Source: JBFWUW01 sp050247075
GTDB taxonomy: Bacteria; Planctomycetota; Planctomycetia; Pirellulales; JBFWUW01
Length of the DNA stretch: 64,000 nt
Direction: 5' to 3'
NCBI GenBank assembly: GCA_050247075.1
Contig: JBFWUW010000013.1
Coordinates: forward strand, 45,796 to 109,795
The position numbers and the translations under genes are program-made. Numbering within the stretch: the stretch's first letter is position 1; every line of letters begins with the position of its first letter. This document shows positions 42,613 through 50,889 of this stretch, in pieces. The notes below the pieces were generated by a model that was not told the origin of the DNA, searched no databases, and saw nothing but the letters and a program-made list of their open reading frames with translations.

Positions 42613-44985
42613 ATGACAACGTCCGCTCGCTGCAACACCTGTGGATCGGAACTCACCCCTGGCGCGGCGGGAGGTTTGTGCCCTCGGTGCTTGATGCAAG
42701 CCGGACTGGACAGCCCCGTCGCGTCGACCACTGCCAGCGGCGGATTTGTTCCGCCGACTCCCGCCGAATTGGCCCCGAAATTTCCGCAGCTCGAGATTCT
42801 AGGACTGGTTGGCAAAGGGGGAATGGGAGCCGTCTACAAGGCCCGTCAAAAGGCACTCGACCGGTTGGTGGCATTGAAGATTTTGCCGCCGGAAGCCGGC
42901 CGCGATCCGGCGTTCGCGGAACGCTTCACCCGCGAGGCCCGGGCAATGGCGAAGCTGAGCCACCCGCACATCGTAGCAATCTACGATTTCGGCCAAGCCA
43001 GCGGACAATACTACTTCCTGATGGAATATATCGACGGAACCAATCTGCGGCAGACGATGCAGTCCGGCGGGTTGAGTTCCGATCAGGCGTTAGCCGTCGT
43101 TCCGCAAATCTGCGACGCCCTGCAGTATGCTCACGACGAAGGCATCGTCCATCGCGACATCAAACCGGAAAACATTCTGCTCGACAAGAAGGGCCGCGTG
43201 AAGATCGCCGACTTTGGCCTCTCGAAACTCATGTCGAGCGGGGGAGATAATTTCCCTGACATTTCGCTCACCGGCACGCAACAGGTGATGGGCACGCTCC
43301 GCTACATGGCCCCCGAGCAGATGCAAAGCACCAAGACGGTCGATCACCGGGCTGACATCTATTCGCTGGGGGTCGTATTCTACGAGTTGTTGACGGGCGA
43401 ACTGCCGATGGGACGTTTTGCTCCGCCCTCGAAAAAAGTACAGATCGACGTCCGGTTGGATGAAGTGGTGCTGCGTGCGCTCGAGCAAGAACCAAGCCAG
43501 CGATATCAACAGGCCAGCGACATTAAGACGCAAGTCCAAGAGATTGCCTTGCGGCCCGCGACGTCGGCCGCCGCCGTTCCAGCAACTGATTCGGTTCGTG
43601 TTCATAAGCTGCTAGACGCCGTCGACACGCGCAACCGGCGGTGGCAGCACTTAGGGTCGTTCGTGGGCCTTCTGTTGTTTCTGTTGGGTGCCGGTTTGAT
43701 CGCGTGGCAAGGCGTGTTTCTCGGCATGGGAATTCCATTTATCGCTGGAATCTTCTTGATGGCGCGAGCCATCCGCACGAAACAGCGCTGGAATGTGGAG
43801 TACAAGCGGCATTGGATCCGCTTTGAAAATGGTGTGTTGACGGCGGAGAAGTTATATCTCGACGATGGACTCGTGACGGCCGGCGGCTTCGGGTACCGCA
43901 TGGAATTACGGACCACGATCAAAGCGGGCGAAGGCAAAGGCGACGTGATCGTAGTCTGGACGGAAGCCGGACTGTGGCACTATCGCTGTCGAATTCATGT
44001 CGAGGAACTTCCCGCGGGTGCCGTTTCACCTTCCGCGAAAATGGCGGACAATACCGTCACCGCGCCGGTGTCCAGGATCAATCCGCGTTTCGTTTCGCTC
44101 TTGGCCACGTTGAACATTGTCGTGGCGCTTTTCTTGTTGGCCGCCAATGCCGCTCCCGATGAAATGCCGTTCCCGGAGTCCACGCCGCGGTTATGGCGCG
44201 TGTGGGGAAAAGTCGAAACGGCCTTGGGGTTTCTTTCGGCCGCCGGACTGTTTGCCGCTGGTGTGGGGCTCTTTCTGGGTCGACCGTGGGCTCGGCGGCT
44301 GGTGATTGGCGTCTGTATCTTTGAATTGGCCGCCTTGGTTATCGACATGCCGTACCTGATGCAAGCCTTTCTGCCGCACATTCTCAACGACATGCGCGAG
44401 TGGACCATTCAGCAGGGCGACACGCCCGAACAAGCCGAAACAACCGCGATCATGATCGGGTCGCTCTTTTGGGGCGTCCTTTTGCTTGTGTACTTGCCTT
44501 TCCATCTCGTGCAACTGGTTTACTTCACGCGTCCGCACGTGGTCGCCGCTTTCGGAGTTGAAACCGCCGCGCCGGCCAAACCTCGCCGTTCGTGGGAAGC
44601 GACGTGGCAATCGTGGCCAACGACCGTGCGGAATGTGAGCCAGGCGCTGTTGGTCGTAGTTTATTTCGGCTGCGTGATCATGGTCTTTGGCTATAGCGGT
44701 TCGAGTACGGTCACGCCCGCTGGACGCGATACGAAGTTCGCCGTCGGCAGTCCGACACCTTGGTTTGTCGCCGACTGGCAGCCGACAGGCTTTCAGTCAG
44801 CGGTCCGACTTAACTCGTGGTCAGTCGCCGTCGCGGTTCTTGGCCTGGGACTGTTGTGCTTGATTCGCCGGTTGGAATGGCTCGAACGCGGCCGTGTTCA
44901 TTCAATGAACTGGCATTATGGAATCTGGGCATTTCTGGCGTTGGTTGCGGCGGGCATCGGCTTATTGAGTTGGTATGTTGGATAG
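42613..44985 (+). CDS. Membrane Ser/Thr protein kinase with N-terminal zinc ribbon
   Basis: 790 residues. A zinc ribbon (CNTCGSELTPGAAGGLCPRC, residues 7-26) precedes the kinase domain (about residues 60-330): glycine loop VGKGGMGAVYKA, VALKIL with the ATP Lys, catalytic HRDIKPENIL, DFG in IADFGLSKL, and APE-like 'MAPEQMQSTKTVDHRADIYSLGVVFYELLTGELP'. After a short linker come at least seven membrane segments up to the C-terminus (for example 'VGLLLFLLGAGLIAWQGVFLGMG', 'LLATLNIVVALFLLAANAAP', 'GVLLLVYLPFHLVQLVYF', 'FLALVAAGIGLLSWYVG'). Start ATG 42613 follows AAGGAAA. It presumably senses an envelope signal and controls the sigma factor upstream. Very confident of the kinase. Confidence 0.95.
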   Translation: MTTSARCNTCGSELTPGAAGGLCPRCLMQAGLDSPVASTTASGGFVPPTPAELAPKFPQLEILGLVGKGGMGAVYKARQKALDRLVALKILPPEAGRDPAFAERFTREARAMAKLSHPHIVAIYDFGQASGQYYFLMEYIDGTNLRQTMQSGGLSSDQALAVVPQICDALQYAHDEGIVHRDIKPENILLDKKGRVKIADFGLSKLMSSGGDNFPDISLTGTQQVMGTLRYMAPEQMQSTKTVDHRADIYSLGVVFYELLTGELPMGRFAPPSKKVQIDVRLDEVVLRALEQEPSQRYQQASDIKTQVQEIALRPATSAAAVPATDSVRVHKLLDAVDTRNRRWQHLGSFVGLLLFLLGAGLIAWQGVFLGMGIPFIAGIFLMARAIRTKQRWNVEYKRHWIRFENGVLTAEKLYLDDGLVTAGGFGYRMELRTTIKAGEGKGDVIVVWTEAGLWHYRCRIHVEELPAGAVSPSAKMADNTVTAPVSRINPRFVSLLATLNIVVALFLLAANAAPDEMPFPESTPRLWRVWGKVETALGFLSAAGLFAAGVGLFLGRPWARRLVIGVCIFELAALVIDMPYLMQAFLPHILNDMREWTIQQGDTPEQAETTAIMIGSLFWGVLLLVYLPFHLVQLVYFTRPHVVAAFGVETAAPAKPRRSWEATWQSWPTTVRNVSQALLVVVYFGCVIMVFGYSGSSTVTPAGRDTKFAVGSPTPWFVADWQPTGFQSAVRLNSWSVAVAVLGLGLLCLIRRLEWLERGRVHSMNWHYGIWAFLALVAAGIGLLSWYVG

Positions 44986-45007
44986 CGTTTGGTGCGCTTA
45001 CGCCATT

Positions 45008-45142
45008 CAGCAGGTGTCGAATGCATCGCCGGTCGAAGCAAAAGCCCCCATGGAAATGCACCACTTGGGATCGTTCATCTGCCGCCATATCCGTTGCAGC
45101 ACGGGCAGCATCTTCCTCACCACGCGGCCCGCCGCGATCATC
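45008..45142 (-). pseudogene. Decayed fragment of nuoB
   Basis: This stretch aligns without gaps to 40435-40569 of nuoB, with about 120 of 135 bases alike by eye. On the minus strand it reads 'AGRVVRKMLPVLQRIWRQMNDPKWCISMGAFASTGDAFDTC', then stop. In nuoB the same part is 'AGRVVMKMLPVLQRIWQQMNEPKWCISMGACASTGGVFDTYC'. The ligand Cys of GACAST is Phe here, and the frame stops early. It lacks start and the rest of nuoB, so it is a pseudogene fragment. Confidence 0.85.
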
Positions 45143-45340
45143 GCGATCGAGCGATTGAAGATCATGCAAAGATAGCGGGCCACCTCGTTGTCGTGGGTGG
45201 CACCTGGCAGTAGTAGCCGTCTCCGACGGCGACAATCGGTGTACCATCCTGGGGGCCGAGACCGCCAAAAACGCCGTTTGCTCAGGCCGGATTGCGCATC
45301 GCGGCCGAGAACGGCGGGATCGTACTGCCCCGCCAAGAGA

Positions 45341-45466
45341 AGAACCACGAATCCAACGAATGAACCTCCTAAGTGGAAACTCGCTTGAGGAAAATGGGCG
45401 GGCAGTGGCTAGAAGAACTCGTACCGTAGGATCCATATTCGCTGGATTCGTTCGATTCGTGGTTCT
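45341..45466. repeat. Inverted pair of CGAATC arms, copy 2
   Basis: The left arm (45341-45361, AGAACCACGAATCCAACGAAT, written here as AGAACCACGAATCC then AACGAAT) and the right arm (45437-45466) are inverted repeats, sharing sequence with the arms at 25189-25310. About 75 bases lie between the arms at both sites. Confidence 0.7.
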
Positions 45467-45590
45467 CATCCAGCCTCGTAAAAATTGTCGGTGCGCATTC
45501 AACTCGCTGGCAATGCATTATCTTCAATTGTCTGGCGCACCGTTTGTGCGGGTGCTACTGCGCCCAGGCACCCACACTCTCAGAGTGATG

Positions 45591-45629
45591 AAAACAATCG
45601 CCCCATCCTCCTTGAGAGGAGGATGGGGC
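45591..45629 (-). terminator. Strong rho-independent terminator of the collagen-like gene
   Basis: A 13-bp perfect stem (GCCCCATCCTCCT / AGGAGGATGGGGC) with a 4-base loop, followed on the minus strand by GATTGTTTTCATC. It lies 20 bp after the stop at 45649. Confidence 0.85.
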
Positions 45630-45648
45630 CTTTCGGAACGTCGGAAGC

Positions 45649-46656
45649 CTACCGGTGTGCCCCACTCCAAAAGTTGTTGTTGCGGTGCATCTGGCTCTCG
45701 GTGAACCTCGGGAACCTTGCACCAGACCGGCCCACGCGGATGCCGCTGAGCTTCAACACGACATACTCGGGAAGATCGCCTGCGACCGTGATTCGCAATC
45801 TAGCCGACATGACTTCGACGCCGACGGTGGTCGGAATGGGGGTGGAGACTCCCACGACTTCGACGGAATCGCGTTCGCAGACATCCAGAAACGTCGAGTC
45901 GAGTTCGTGAATCGTCTCGACGCCGTTGATGCGGACCTTGAGCACGTCTTCAAACCGAACCTGCGGCGCTTCGACGCAGAACAGGCCAACATACTCGCCG
46001 CGCCAGGGCATGATAATCGTCTTATCTGCCGGCCCCGTCGGCCCGACTGGACCTTGAATTCCTTGCGGCCCCTGGGGACCAATCGCACCTTGCGGACCCA
46101 TCGTGCCCGCATTCCCCGTCGGTCCCATCGGCCCGACTCCTCCCGTCGCGCCCGTGGGTCCGGCAATGCCTTGGCCACCGGTTGGTCCCGTGGCACCAGC
46201 CGGTCCCATTGGTCCTACTCCACCCGTTGCTCCCGTCGGTCCGATGATGCCCTGGCCTCCTGTCGGTCCCGTGGGGCCGGCCGGTCCCATTGGTCCCACT
46301 CCTCCCGTCGCGCCCGTGGGTCCGGCGATGCCTTGGCCACCGGTTGGTCCCGTGGCACCAGCCGGTCCCATTGGTCCTACTCCACCCGTCGCACCCGTCG
46401 GTCCGATGATGCCCTGGCCTCCTGTCGGTCCCGTGGGGCCGGCCGGTCCCATTGGTCCCACTCCCCCCGTCGCTCCCGTGGGTCCGACGATTCCCTGTCC
46501 TCCGGTCGGTCCCGTGGCACCAACCGGTCCCATCGGCCCGACTCCTCCGTTCGGTCCCATCGGGCCTGGCACGCCCTGTGGGCCTTGCGGTCCAATGGGC
46601 CCTTGCGGTCCCGTTGGTCCGGTTGGTCCCGTCGGTCCCGGGGTTCCATTAGCCAT
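45649..46656 (-). CDS. Collagen-like repeat protein with non-collagen C-terminal domain
   Basis: 335 residues. From about residue 4 to 210 almost every third residue is Gly (GPT, GAT, GPM, GGQ triplets), so it should form a collagen triple helix. The core has four copies of a 27-residue unit (58-165), arranged as two copies of a 54-residue double unit. There is no signal peptide visible at the N-terminus (MANGTPGPTG), so export, if any, uses another route. The C-terminal 125 residues are a folded, beta-rich domain ('GVETIHELDSTFLDVCERDSVEVVGVSTPIPTTVGVEVMSARLRITV') of no known family, which may trimerise the helix. The gene has its own strong terminator. Gly-X-Y proteins of this type are often on surfaces or in phage and spore-like structures. 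Confidence 0.9.
   Translation of the reverse strand: MANGTPGPTGPTGPTGPQGPIGPQGPQGVPGPMGPNGGVGPMGPVGATGPTGGQGIVGPTGATGGVGPMGPAGPTGPTGGQGIIGPTGATGGVGPMGPAGATGPTGGQGIAGPTGATGGVGPMGPAGPTGPTGGQGIIGPTGATGGVGPMGPAGATGPTGGQGIAGPTGATGGVGPMGPTGNAGTMGPQGAIGPQGPQGIQGPVGPTGPADKTIIMPWRGEYVGLFCVEAPQVRFEDVLKVRINGVETIHELDSTFLDVCERDSVEVVGVSTPIPTTVGVEVMSARLRITVAGDLPEYVVLKLSGIRVGRSGARFPRFTESQMHRNNNFWSGAHR
46162..46485 (-). repeat. Two tandem 162-bp units in the collagen-like gene
   Basis: Each 162-bp unit encodes a 27-residue GII-type and a 27-residue GIA-type block. The two copies are nearly identical in DNA, including third positions, which points to recent duplication. Such arrays often vary in copy number. 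Confidence 0.85.
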
Positions 46657-46885
46657 CGTATTGCTCCCTATGTTAAAGAGAAGAGTGGAAACGTTTCATT
46701 ACCCTTGGCCAAGCTTTCAGCAGCCAAACCATGGATCAAAATCCGCGGGCGTCATGCTCACGATCAGCGTGGCACCCTCGCCATATCATTTGCTCCGTGC
46801 GCCAACTTGTATCTAGGTGTTTGATGTGATTCAGATTTGCAGCCTCGTTTCGCACCAGACCTGAACTCGGGCGTTTGAAATCCGG

Positions 46886-48982
46886 TCAGCGATATATCTT
46901 GCAATTCCTGCCGCGAAAAACATCCTCGCCAAAATTCGTAACCTTCGTGCCGTCGACGAGCAGTTCGCGAAGGCCAATCGGCTCAATGGCCTTCATGCCC
47001 TCGTCACCGATGCCGGTATTTCCCAGGTCCAGCCAAGCAAGCTCTGGCAATTCCACCAAATTCAACAGCCCAACGTTGGTGACCGCCGTGTTACGCAGGC
47101 CGAGGCTCGTTAACGTCCGCAGCGGACGCAGTTGCTTGAGGCCCAGGTCGGTGGTGTGCTGCCCCTCGCCCAGCAACAGCCTGGTGAGCGGCAGATTGCG
47201 GGCGATTAGCCCCAGGCCCTCATCGGTCACCAGCGAACCGCGCAAATCGAGAGTTTGCAACCGTTCCAAGCGAAGTATGTGCGCCAATCCATCGTCGGAG
47301 ATTTTCGAGTCGATGAGGTTCAGCGTTTCGAGCCGATCGAACCGGCTCAGGCTTTTCAGGTCGTCGTTTCCGATGTTCGTCCGTGACAGGTCCAGCCAAC
47401 TCACTTGTGACAATGGTTCCAAATGCCGCAACTCTCCCGAGGGAATCTTCGTGCCGGCCAGATTGATTCGCATGATCTGGAATGGCGGCGCGGGTAGATC
47501 TTCCAGGATGCCGAGTGAAGCCAAAAACTGGTTTTGATGCAAGGCGTCGATCGTCCCGCCCTGTTTGAAGACCCATTCCGCGGCGGCATGTTCCAGAGAT
47601 AAGGGCGGTTGGGGGTCGAGAGCCGTATTCAATGGGGCTTCCGTGGCGGGTTCCCCAGCGGTCCCTGATGCGACTTCGTCCGACGCCGGAGCCGGCTGTG
47701 CGCCAGAGGCCGGGGCGGCGTCCGGCATCCCGGCCAATGGACGGACAGGGGATTGCGATACCGGGCGGTTCCGCGGTGGCGTTCCGAACCGCCAATGATT
47801 TGCCCAGAATAAGGCTGCCACGACAGCCCCCAGCAGGCAGGTTGCCGCGGCGGCACGCCGCCAAGAGATACGTCCCTGGCTCCGTTCCGGCGTCACATCG
47901 ATTGGCGCATCCGCCGTGCTGCCATAAGCAGTCGTCGCCAGACTTTCAGATGCACGCGAGCCCAAGGCATCGAGCGCTTTAAGCAAATCATCGACTTGCG
48001 AAAACCGCTCGCTCGGATCCTTGGCCAGCATGCGTTGGTAAACTTTTTCGAGTTGCTGGCCGATGTCGGGACGTGCCTTACTCAGTGCGGGAATTGGCTG
48101 CTCTCGATGCGCAACGAGTTTCTCACCGGCCGAACCTCCCGGAAAGGGCGCGCGCGCATGCAACAAGAAGTACAGCGTGCAACCGAGGCTATAGATGTCG
48201 GAACGATGGTCGACCTTGCGAAGGTTGGCGAATTGCTCGGGAGCCATGAAGTCGACCGTTCCCAGCAGGTCGCCATCGGCCGTTAAATCGTTGGCCGTGT
48301 CAGGCTGTTCGCGGTCTCGCCAATCGGCCCATCTCGACAAACCGAGGTCGAGAATCTTGACCGTTCCCATCCGTTCGACGAACAGGTTTGAGGGTTTAAT
48401 ATCGCGATGAATGATTCCCTGGCTATGAATGTATTGAAGTCCCAGTGCCGCCTGGCGGATGTACTCAATCGCGGTCTTGACCGGCATCCGGCCGTTGTGC
48501 TTGACTTCGTCGGCCAGATTGCGCCCATCGATGTATTCCATGGCGAGATAGGGCACACCGTCGATCTCCCCGGCGTCAAAGGCCGTGACAATGTGGGGAT
48601 GTTGCAGCGATGCCAAGGCCAGAATTTCACGTTGGAAACGGGCCACGGCGTGACGTGACCCGAGCCGCTTCTCATGAATGATCTTCACCGCGACCTTGCG
48701 GCCCATGGCGCGGTGCCGGGCCAGGAAAACCTGCCCCATGCCGCCGTCGGCGATTTTTTCCTTGAAGAGATAGGGACCCAGTTCGATGCGAGTTCCATCC
48801 ATCAGCGATTGGACTTGGAATTCGGTGGCCTTGCCCGCCCGGACGAGGGCGCTGGCCACACGCCGCAAGAGCGGGTTTGTGACGTGGCTGGGGGGCTCGG
48901 CAAGCATGGCCCGGACTTCCTCTTCCGAGGCGATTCCAAGCTGCTTCACGCGTGCGATAAAGTCATCGAGTGTCGACGGCAT
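46886..48982 (-). CDS. Ser/Thr protein kinase with membrane segment and leucine-rich repeats
   Basis: 698 residues. A short N-terminal helical part (residues 1-65, 'LDDFIARVKQLGIASEEEVRAML') precedes the kinase domain (about 70-335): glycine loop KIADGGMGQVFLA, VAVKII, HRDIKPSNLF, DLGLSRW in place of DFG, 'FMAPEQFANLRKVDHRSDIYSLGCTLYFLL'. One membrane segment follows (about 373-395, AAAATCLLGAVVAALFWANHW). The periplasmic part carries Pro/Ala-rich linker and seven or so LRR units of 24 residues (about 510-690: 'LDLSRTNIGNDDLKSL', 'LNLIDSKISDDGL', 'LDLRGSLVTDEGL'). It would sense an external partner through the LRRs. It starts 9 bp after the glycosyltransferase stop and is likely co-transcribed with it. 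Confidence 0.94.
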   Translation of the reverse strand: MPSTLDDFIARVKQLGIASEEEVRAMLAEPPSHVTNPLLRRVASALVRAGKATEFQVQSLMDGTRIELGPYLFKEKIADGGMGQVFLARHRAMGRKVAVKIIHEKRLGSRHAVARFQREILALASLQHPHIVTAFDAGEIDGVPYLAMEYIDGRNLADEVKHNGRMPVKTAIEYIRQAALGLQYIHSQGIIHRDIKPSNLFVERMGTVKILDLGLSRWADWRDREQPDTANDLTADGDLLGTVDFMAPEQFANLRKVDHRSDIYSLGCTLYFLLHARAPFPGGSAGEKLVAHREQPIPALSKARPDIGQQLEKVYQRMLAKDPSERFSQVDDLLKALDALGSRASESLATTAYGSTADAPIDVTPERSQGRISWRRAAAATCLLGAVVAALFWANHWRFGTPPRNRPVSQSPVRPLAGMPDAAPASGAQPAPASDEVASGTAGEPATEAPLNTALDPQPPLSLEHAAAEWVFKQGGTIDALHQNQFLASLGILEDLPAPPFQIMRINLAGTKIPSGELRHLEPLSQVSWLDLSRTNIGNDDLKSLSRFDRLETLNLIDSKISDDGLAHILRLERLQTLDLRGSLVTDEGLGLIARNLPLTRLLLGEGQHTTDLGLKQLRPLRTLTSLGLRNTAVTNVGLLNLVELPELAWLDLGNTGIGDEGMKAIEPIGLRELLVDGTKVTNFGEDVFRGRNCKIYR

Positions 48983-48991
48983 CTGTGGACC

Positions 48992-50131
48992 TCACGCGGT
49001 AGTGTGTGCCGCGGCGAGCGAGTTTCGATCGCGGAAGAAACGCGCATTGTTCTGGATTCGTTCGTCATGGGGGGCCAGGTTTGCCGCAATTTCAGCCTGC
49101 TCGGCGGCCAGATCTGGTAGCCCCAATTTCCAGGCGCTGATTGAAAGCAGATCGTGCGGCAATGCGCCCCAGGCGCGCCCTTCGTTGAAATAGTCGGGCG
49201 ACGGTTCGTTGATCGCCAGGGACCTAAGCGAGGCAAAGTACGCGCCGGAAAAATCGCCGTTCTGGTAGAGCGCTTCGGCCAGGTCAACCCAGGTTTCCCG
49301 CTGCGTCGAAATTTCGCCGACGGCCTTCCACAGCCAGGCGACTCGTTCCGCCTCTAACCCCAAGGAGGCGTGGCACCGCGCGATCAATCGGCACGCTTCA
49401 CCGCGCTGTGCCGTCCATTTCGCGCGAGGTAAATCCAAGCTGCGCTGCAATTCTCGAATCGAGTTCGAGTAACGACCGTGAAACCAGTACTCGCGGCCCA
49501 AATAGTGGGCGACGCGCGGATCGTCCGGTGCCTCGTTGGCCGCGCGCTCCAACAACGGCAAATAGCCGCCACGGCTTTTCGATTCGTCCGGAAAGTGCTG
49601 GACCTCCAGTCCGGGGCACATCGCCACTTTTTCCGGACCTTCGCCCGTCCATTCGACCACCTCATGCACCGGCAGTTTCCAGCGGTAGCCATGCCGCGCA
49701 TGAATCCGGTCATTCAAGAACACCGTCCCCGGTTCATCCTTGCCAATCCACGACGACACGAAGCGATAGCGCAACCGCGTGGCTTCTCCGGTCCAGGCCC
49801 GTTGCAACGCCGCCCGCCATCCGGGCAACAAAACCTCATCAAGATCGAGCGAAACACAAACTTCGACCGCCGCCGGTACCAGTGACAGGGCCGCGTTCCG
49901 CGCGTCATCAAAGCGCCACGGAGAAATCGAGATCGAATGGACAACCGCTTTGGCACTGCATAACGCGGCAATCGTGCCGTCCGTGGAACCGGTGTCGCCA
50001 ACCACGACAACGTCGGCCTCTTTTGCACCCGACATGAAGCGTTCGACATGTCGCTCTTCGTCCCGGGCAATGGCATACACCGCCACACTCAAACGAGGCT
50101 CTGTCGAGGTCGGTTGGAAGGTGGTCGTCAT
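48992..50131 (-). CDS. Family 2 glycosyltransferase with TPR-like C-terminus
   Basis: 379 residues from ATG 50131 (MTTTFQPTSTEPRLSVAVYAIARDEERHVERF); the longer frame upstream has no family character. The GT-A core holds 'VVVVGDTGSTDGT', the DxD-like 'VSLDLDEVLLPGW' (about residues 95-110), and 'HEVVEWTGEG'. From about residue 200 onward alpha-helical repeats resemble TPRs ('ERAANEAPDDPRVAHYLGREYWFHGRYSNSIRELQRSLDL'). Such enzymes transfer sugars to proteins or glycans. The neighbouring kinase with LRRs lies 9 bp downstream. Confidence 0.88.
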   Translation of the reverse strand: MTTTFQPTSTEPRLSVAVYAIARDEERHVERFMSGAKEADVVVVGDTGSTDGTIAALCSAKAVVHSISISPWRFDDARNAALSLVPAAVEVCVSLDLDEVLLPGWRAALQRAWTGEATRLRYRFVSSWIGKDEPGTVFLNDRIHARHGYRWKLPVHEVVEWTGEGPEKVAMCPGLEVQHFPDESKSRGGYLPLLERAANEAPDDPRVAHYLGREYWFHGRYSNSIRELQRSLDLPRAKWTAQRGEACRLIARCHASLGLEAERVAWLWKAVGEISTQRETWVDLAEALYQNGDFSGAYFASLRSLAINEPSPDYFNEGRAWGALPHDLLSISAWKLGLPDLAAEQAEIAANLAPHDERIQNNARFFRDRNSLAAAHTTA

Positions 50132-50392
50132 CGACAACTCGTGAATCGCGGCGTCTGCGTGCCATTGAGTGCCGCTGCCGCGGAAAAGCTCGCCAGCCGA
50201 TGACTTCCAACGGCTGATTGCTATTGCCGCAGCGAGTGGCGTATCGGGGCACCTGGCATCCTGAACAGGAGCGCATGGAAAAATAGTCGAAGTCGAGTCT
50301 ACACTCTTTAGGGGTAGAAGCAACCTTCTGGCACTTCTGCGGCGTCGATTTGGCCAAAATGGCGATTCGGCAGTAGGGCGCGGCACTGTTTC
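50132..50392. other. Intergenic gap between glycosyltransferase and GNAT genes
   Basis: 261 bases without supported gene. The glycosyltransferase frame extends through part of it without family character; its promoter should lie here. Confidence 0.4.
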
Positions 50393-50869
50393 TTATTCTG
50401 GCTGTGGCTTCGCGAACATTCGTTCCAGCACGAAATACCCTGGGGCGGCCATCCCCAGCGAACGATAGGTCTCGTGCGCGGGCAGGTTTTGGTCCTCGAC
50501 ATACAGCCGCAGCCCGATGATGCCTGGCGTGGCTTCGGCCAGTTGCCGGATGTGCTCGAACAGGCCGCGAAAGACCCCCTGGCGGCGAGAGCCCGGCTCT
50601 ACATAGACGCTTTGAATCCACCAGATCTGGCCGTTCCGCCAGTCGCTCCACTCGTAGGTAATCATGGTCTGGCCAATGACGCGATCATCGTGGCAAGCCA
50701 GAAAATAGCGCCCGTGCGCCGACTGATCCAACACGGCCCGCACGCCCGCGGTGAGTGTCTCGCGGTTCAGGAGTTTCCCCTCAGTCTCTTCGGCGAGTCG
50801 CAGGTTGTAATCGACAATGGTCGGCCAGTCGTGGGGCGTGGCATCGCGGATCGAAAACGTGGCGGGCAT
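50393..50869 (-). CDS. GNAT-family N-acetyltransferase
   Basis: 158 residues. The acetyl-CoA binding block 'IWWIQSVYVEPGSRRQGVFRGLFEHIRQLAE' (about residues 84-114, with the QGVFRG loop in place of Q/R-x-x-G-x-G/A) and the following 'GLRLYVEDQNLPAHETYRSLGM' are typical. The N-terminal 'FSIRDATPHDWPTIVDYNLRLAEETEG' is common in this subgroup. Target unknown. It starts about 20 bp after the permease stop on the same strand. Confidence 0.9.
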   Translation of the reverse strand: MPATFSIRDATPHDWPTIVDYNLRLAEETEGKLLNRETLTAGVRAVLDQSAHGRYFLACHDDRVIGQTMITYEWSDWRNGQIWWIQSVYVEPGSRRQGVFRGLFEHIRQLAEATPGIIGLRLYVEDQNLPAHETYRSLGMAAPGYFVLERMFAKPQPE

Positions 50870-50889
50870 GGTGTGATCCCCTTAAAGTT

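Larger units (their letters stand above)
44986..45648. other. 663-base debris island between kinase and collagen-like genes
   Basis: No intact gene. It holds a 135-base decayed copy of nuoB (45008-45142), a mini-hairpin-like unit (45216-45230), the inverted CGAATC arms (45341-45466) and the terminator of the collagen-like gene (45591-45629). Confidence 0.7.

Noticed and set aside
42613..42693. N-terminal zinc ribbon of the kinase considered as a separate small gene
   Set aside because: It is in frame with the kinase, with no stop or second start in between; it is a domain of the same protein.
45655..46824. Plus-strand open frame of 389 codons
   Set aside because: It is the antisense of the collagen-like gene; its Arg/Ser-rich repeats merely mirror the Gly-X-Y DNA.
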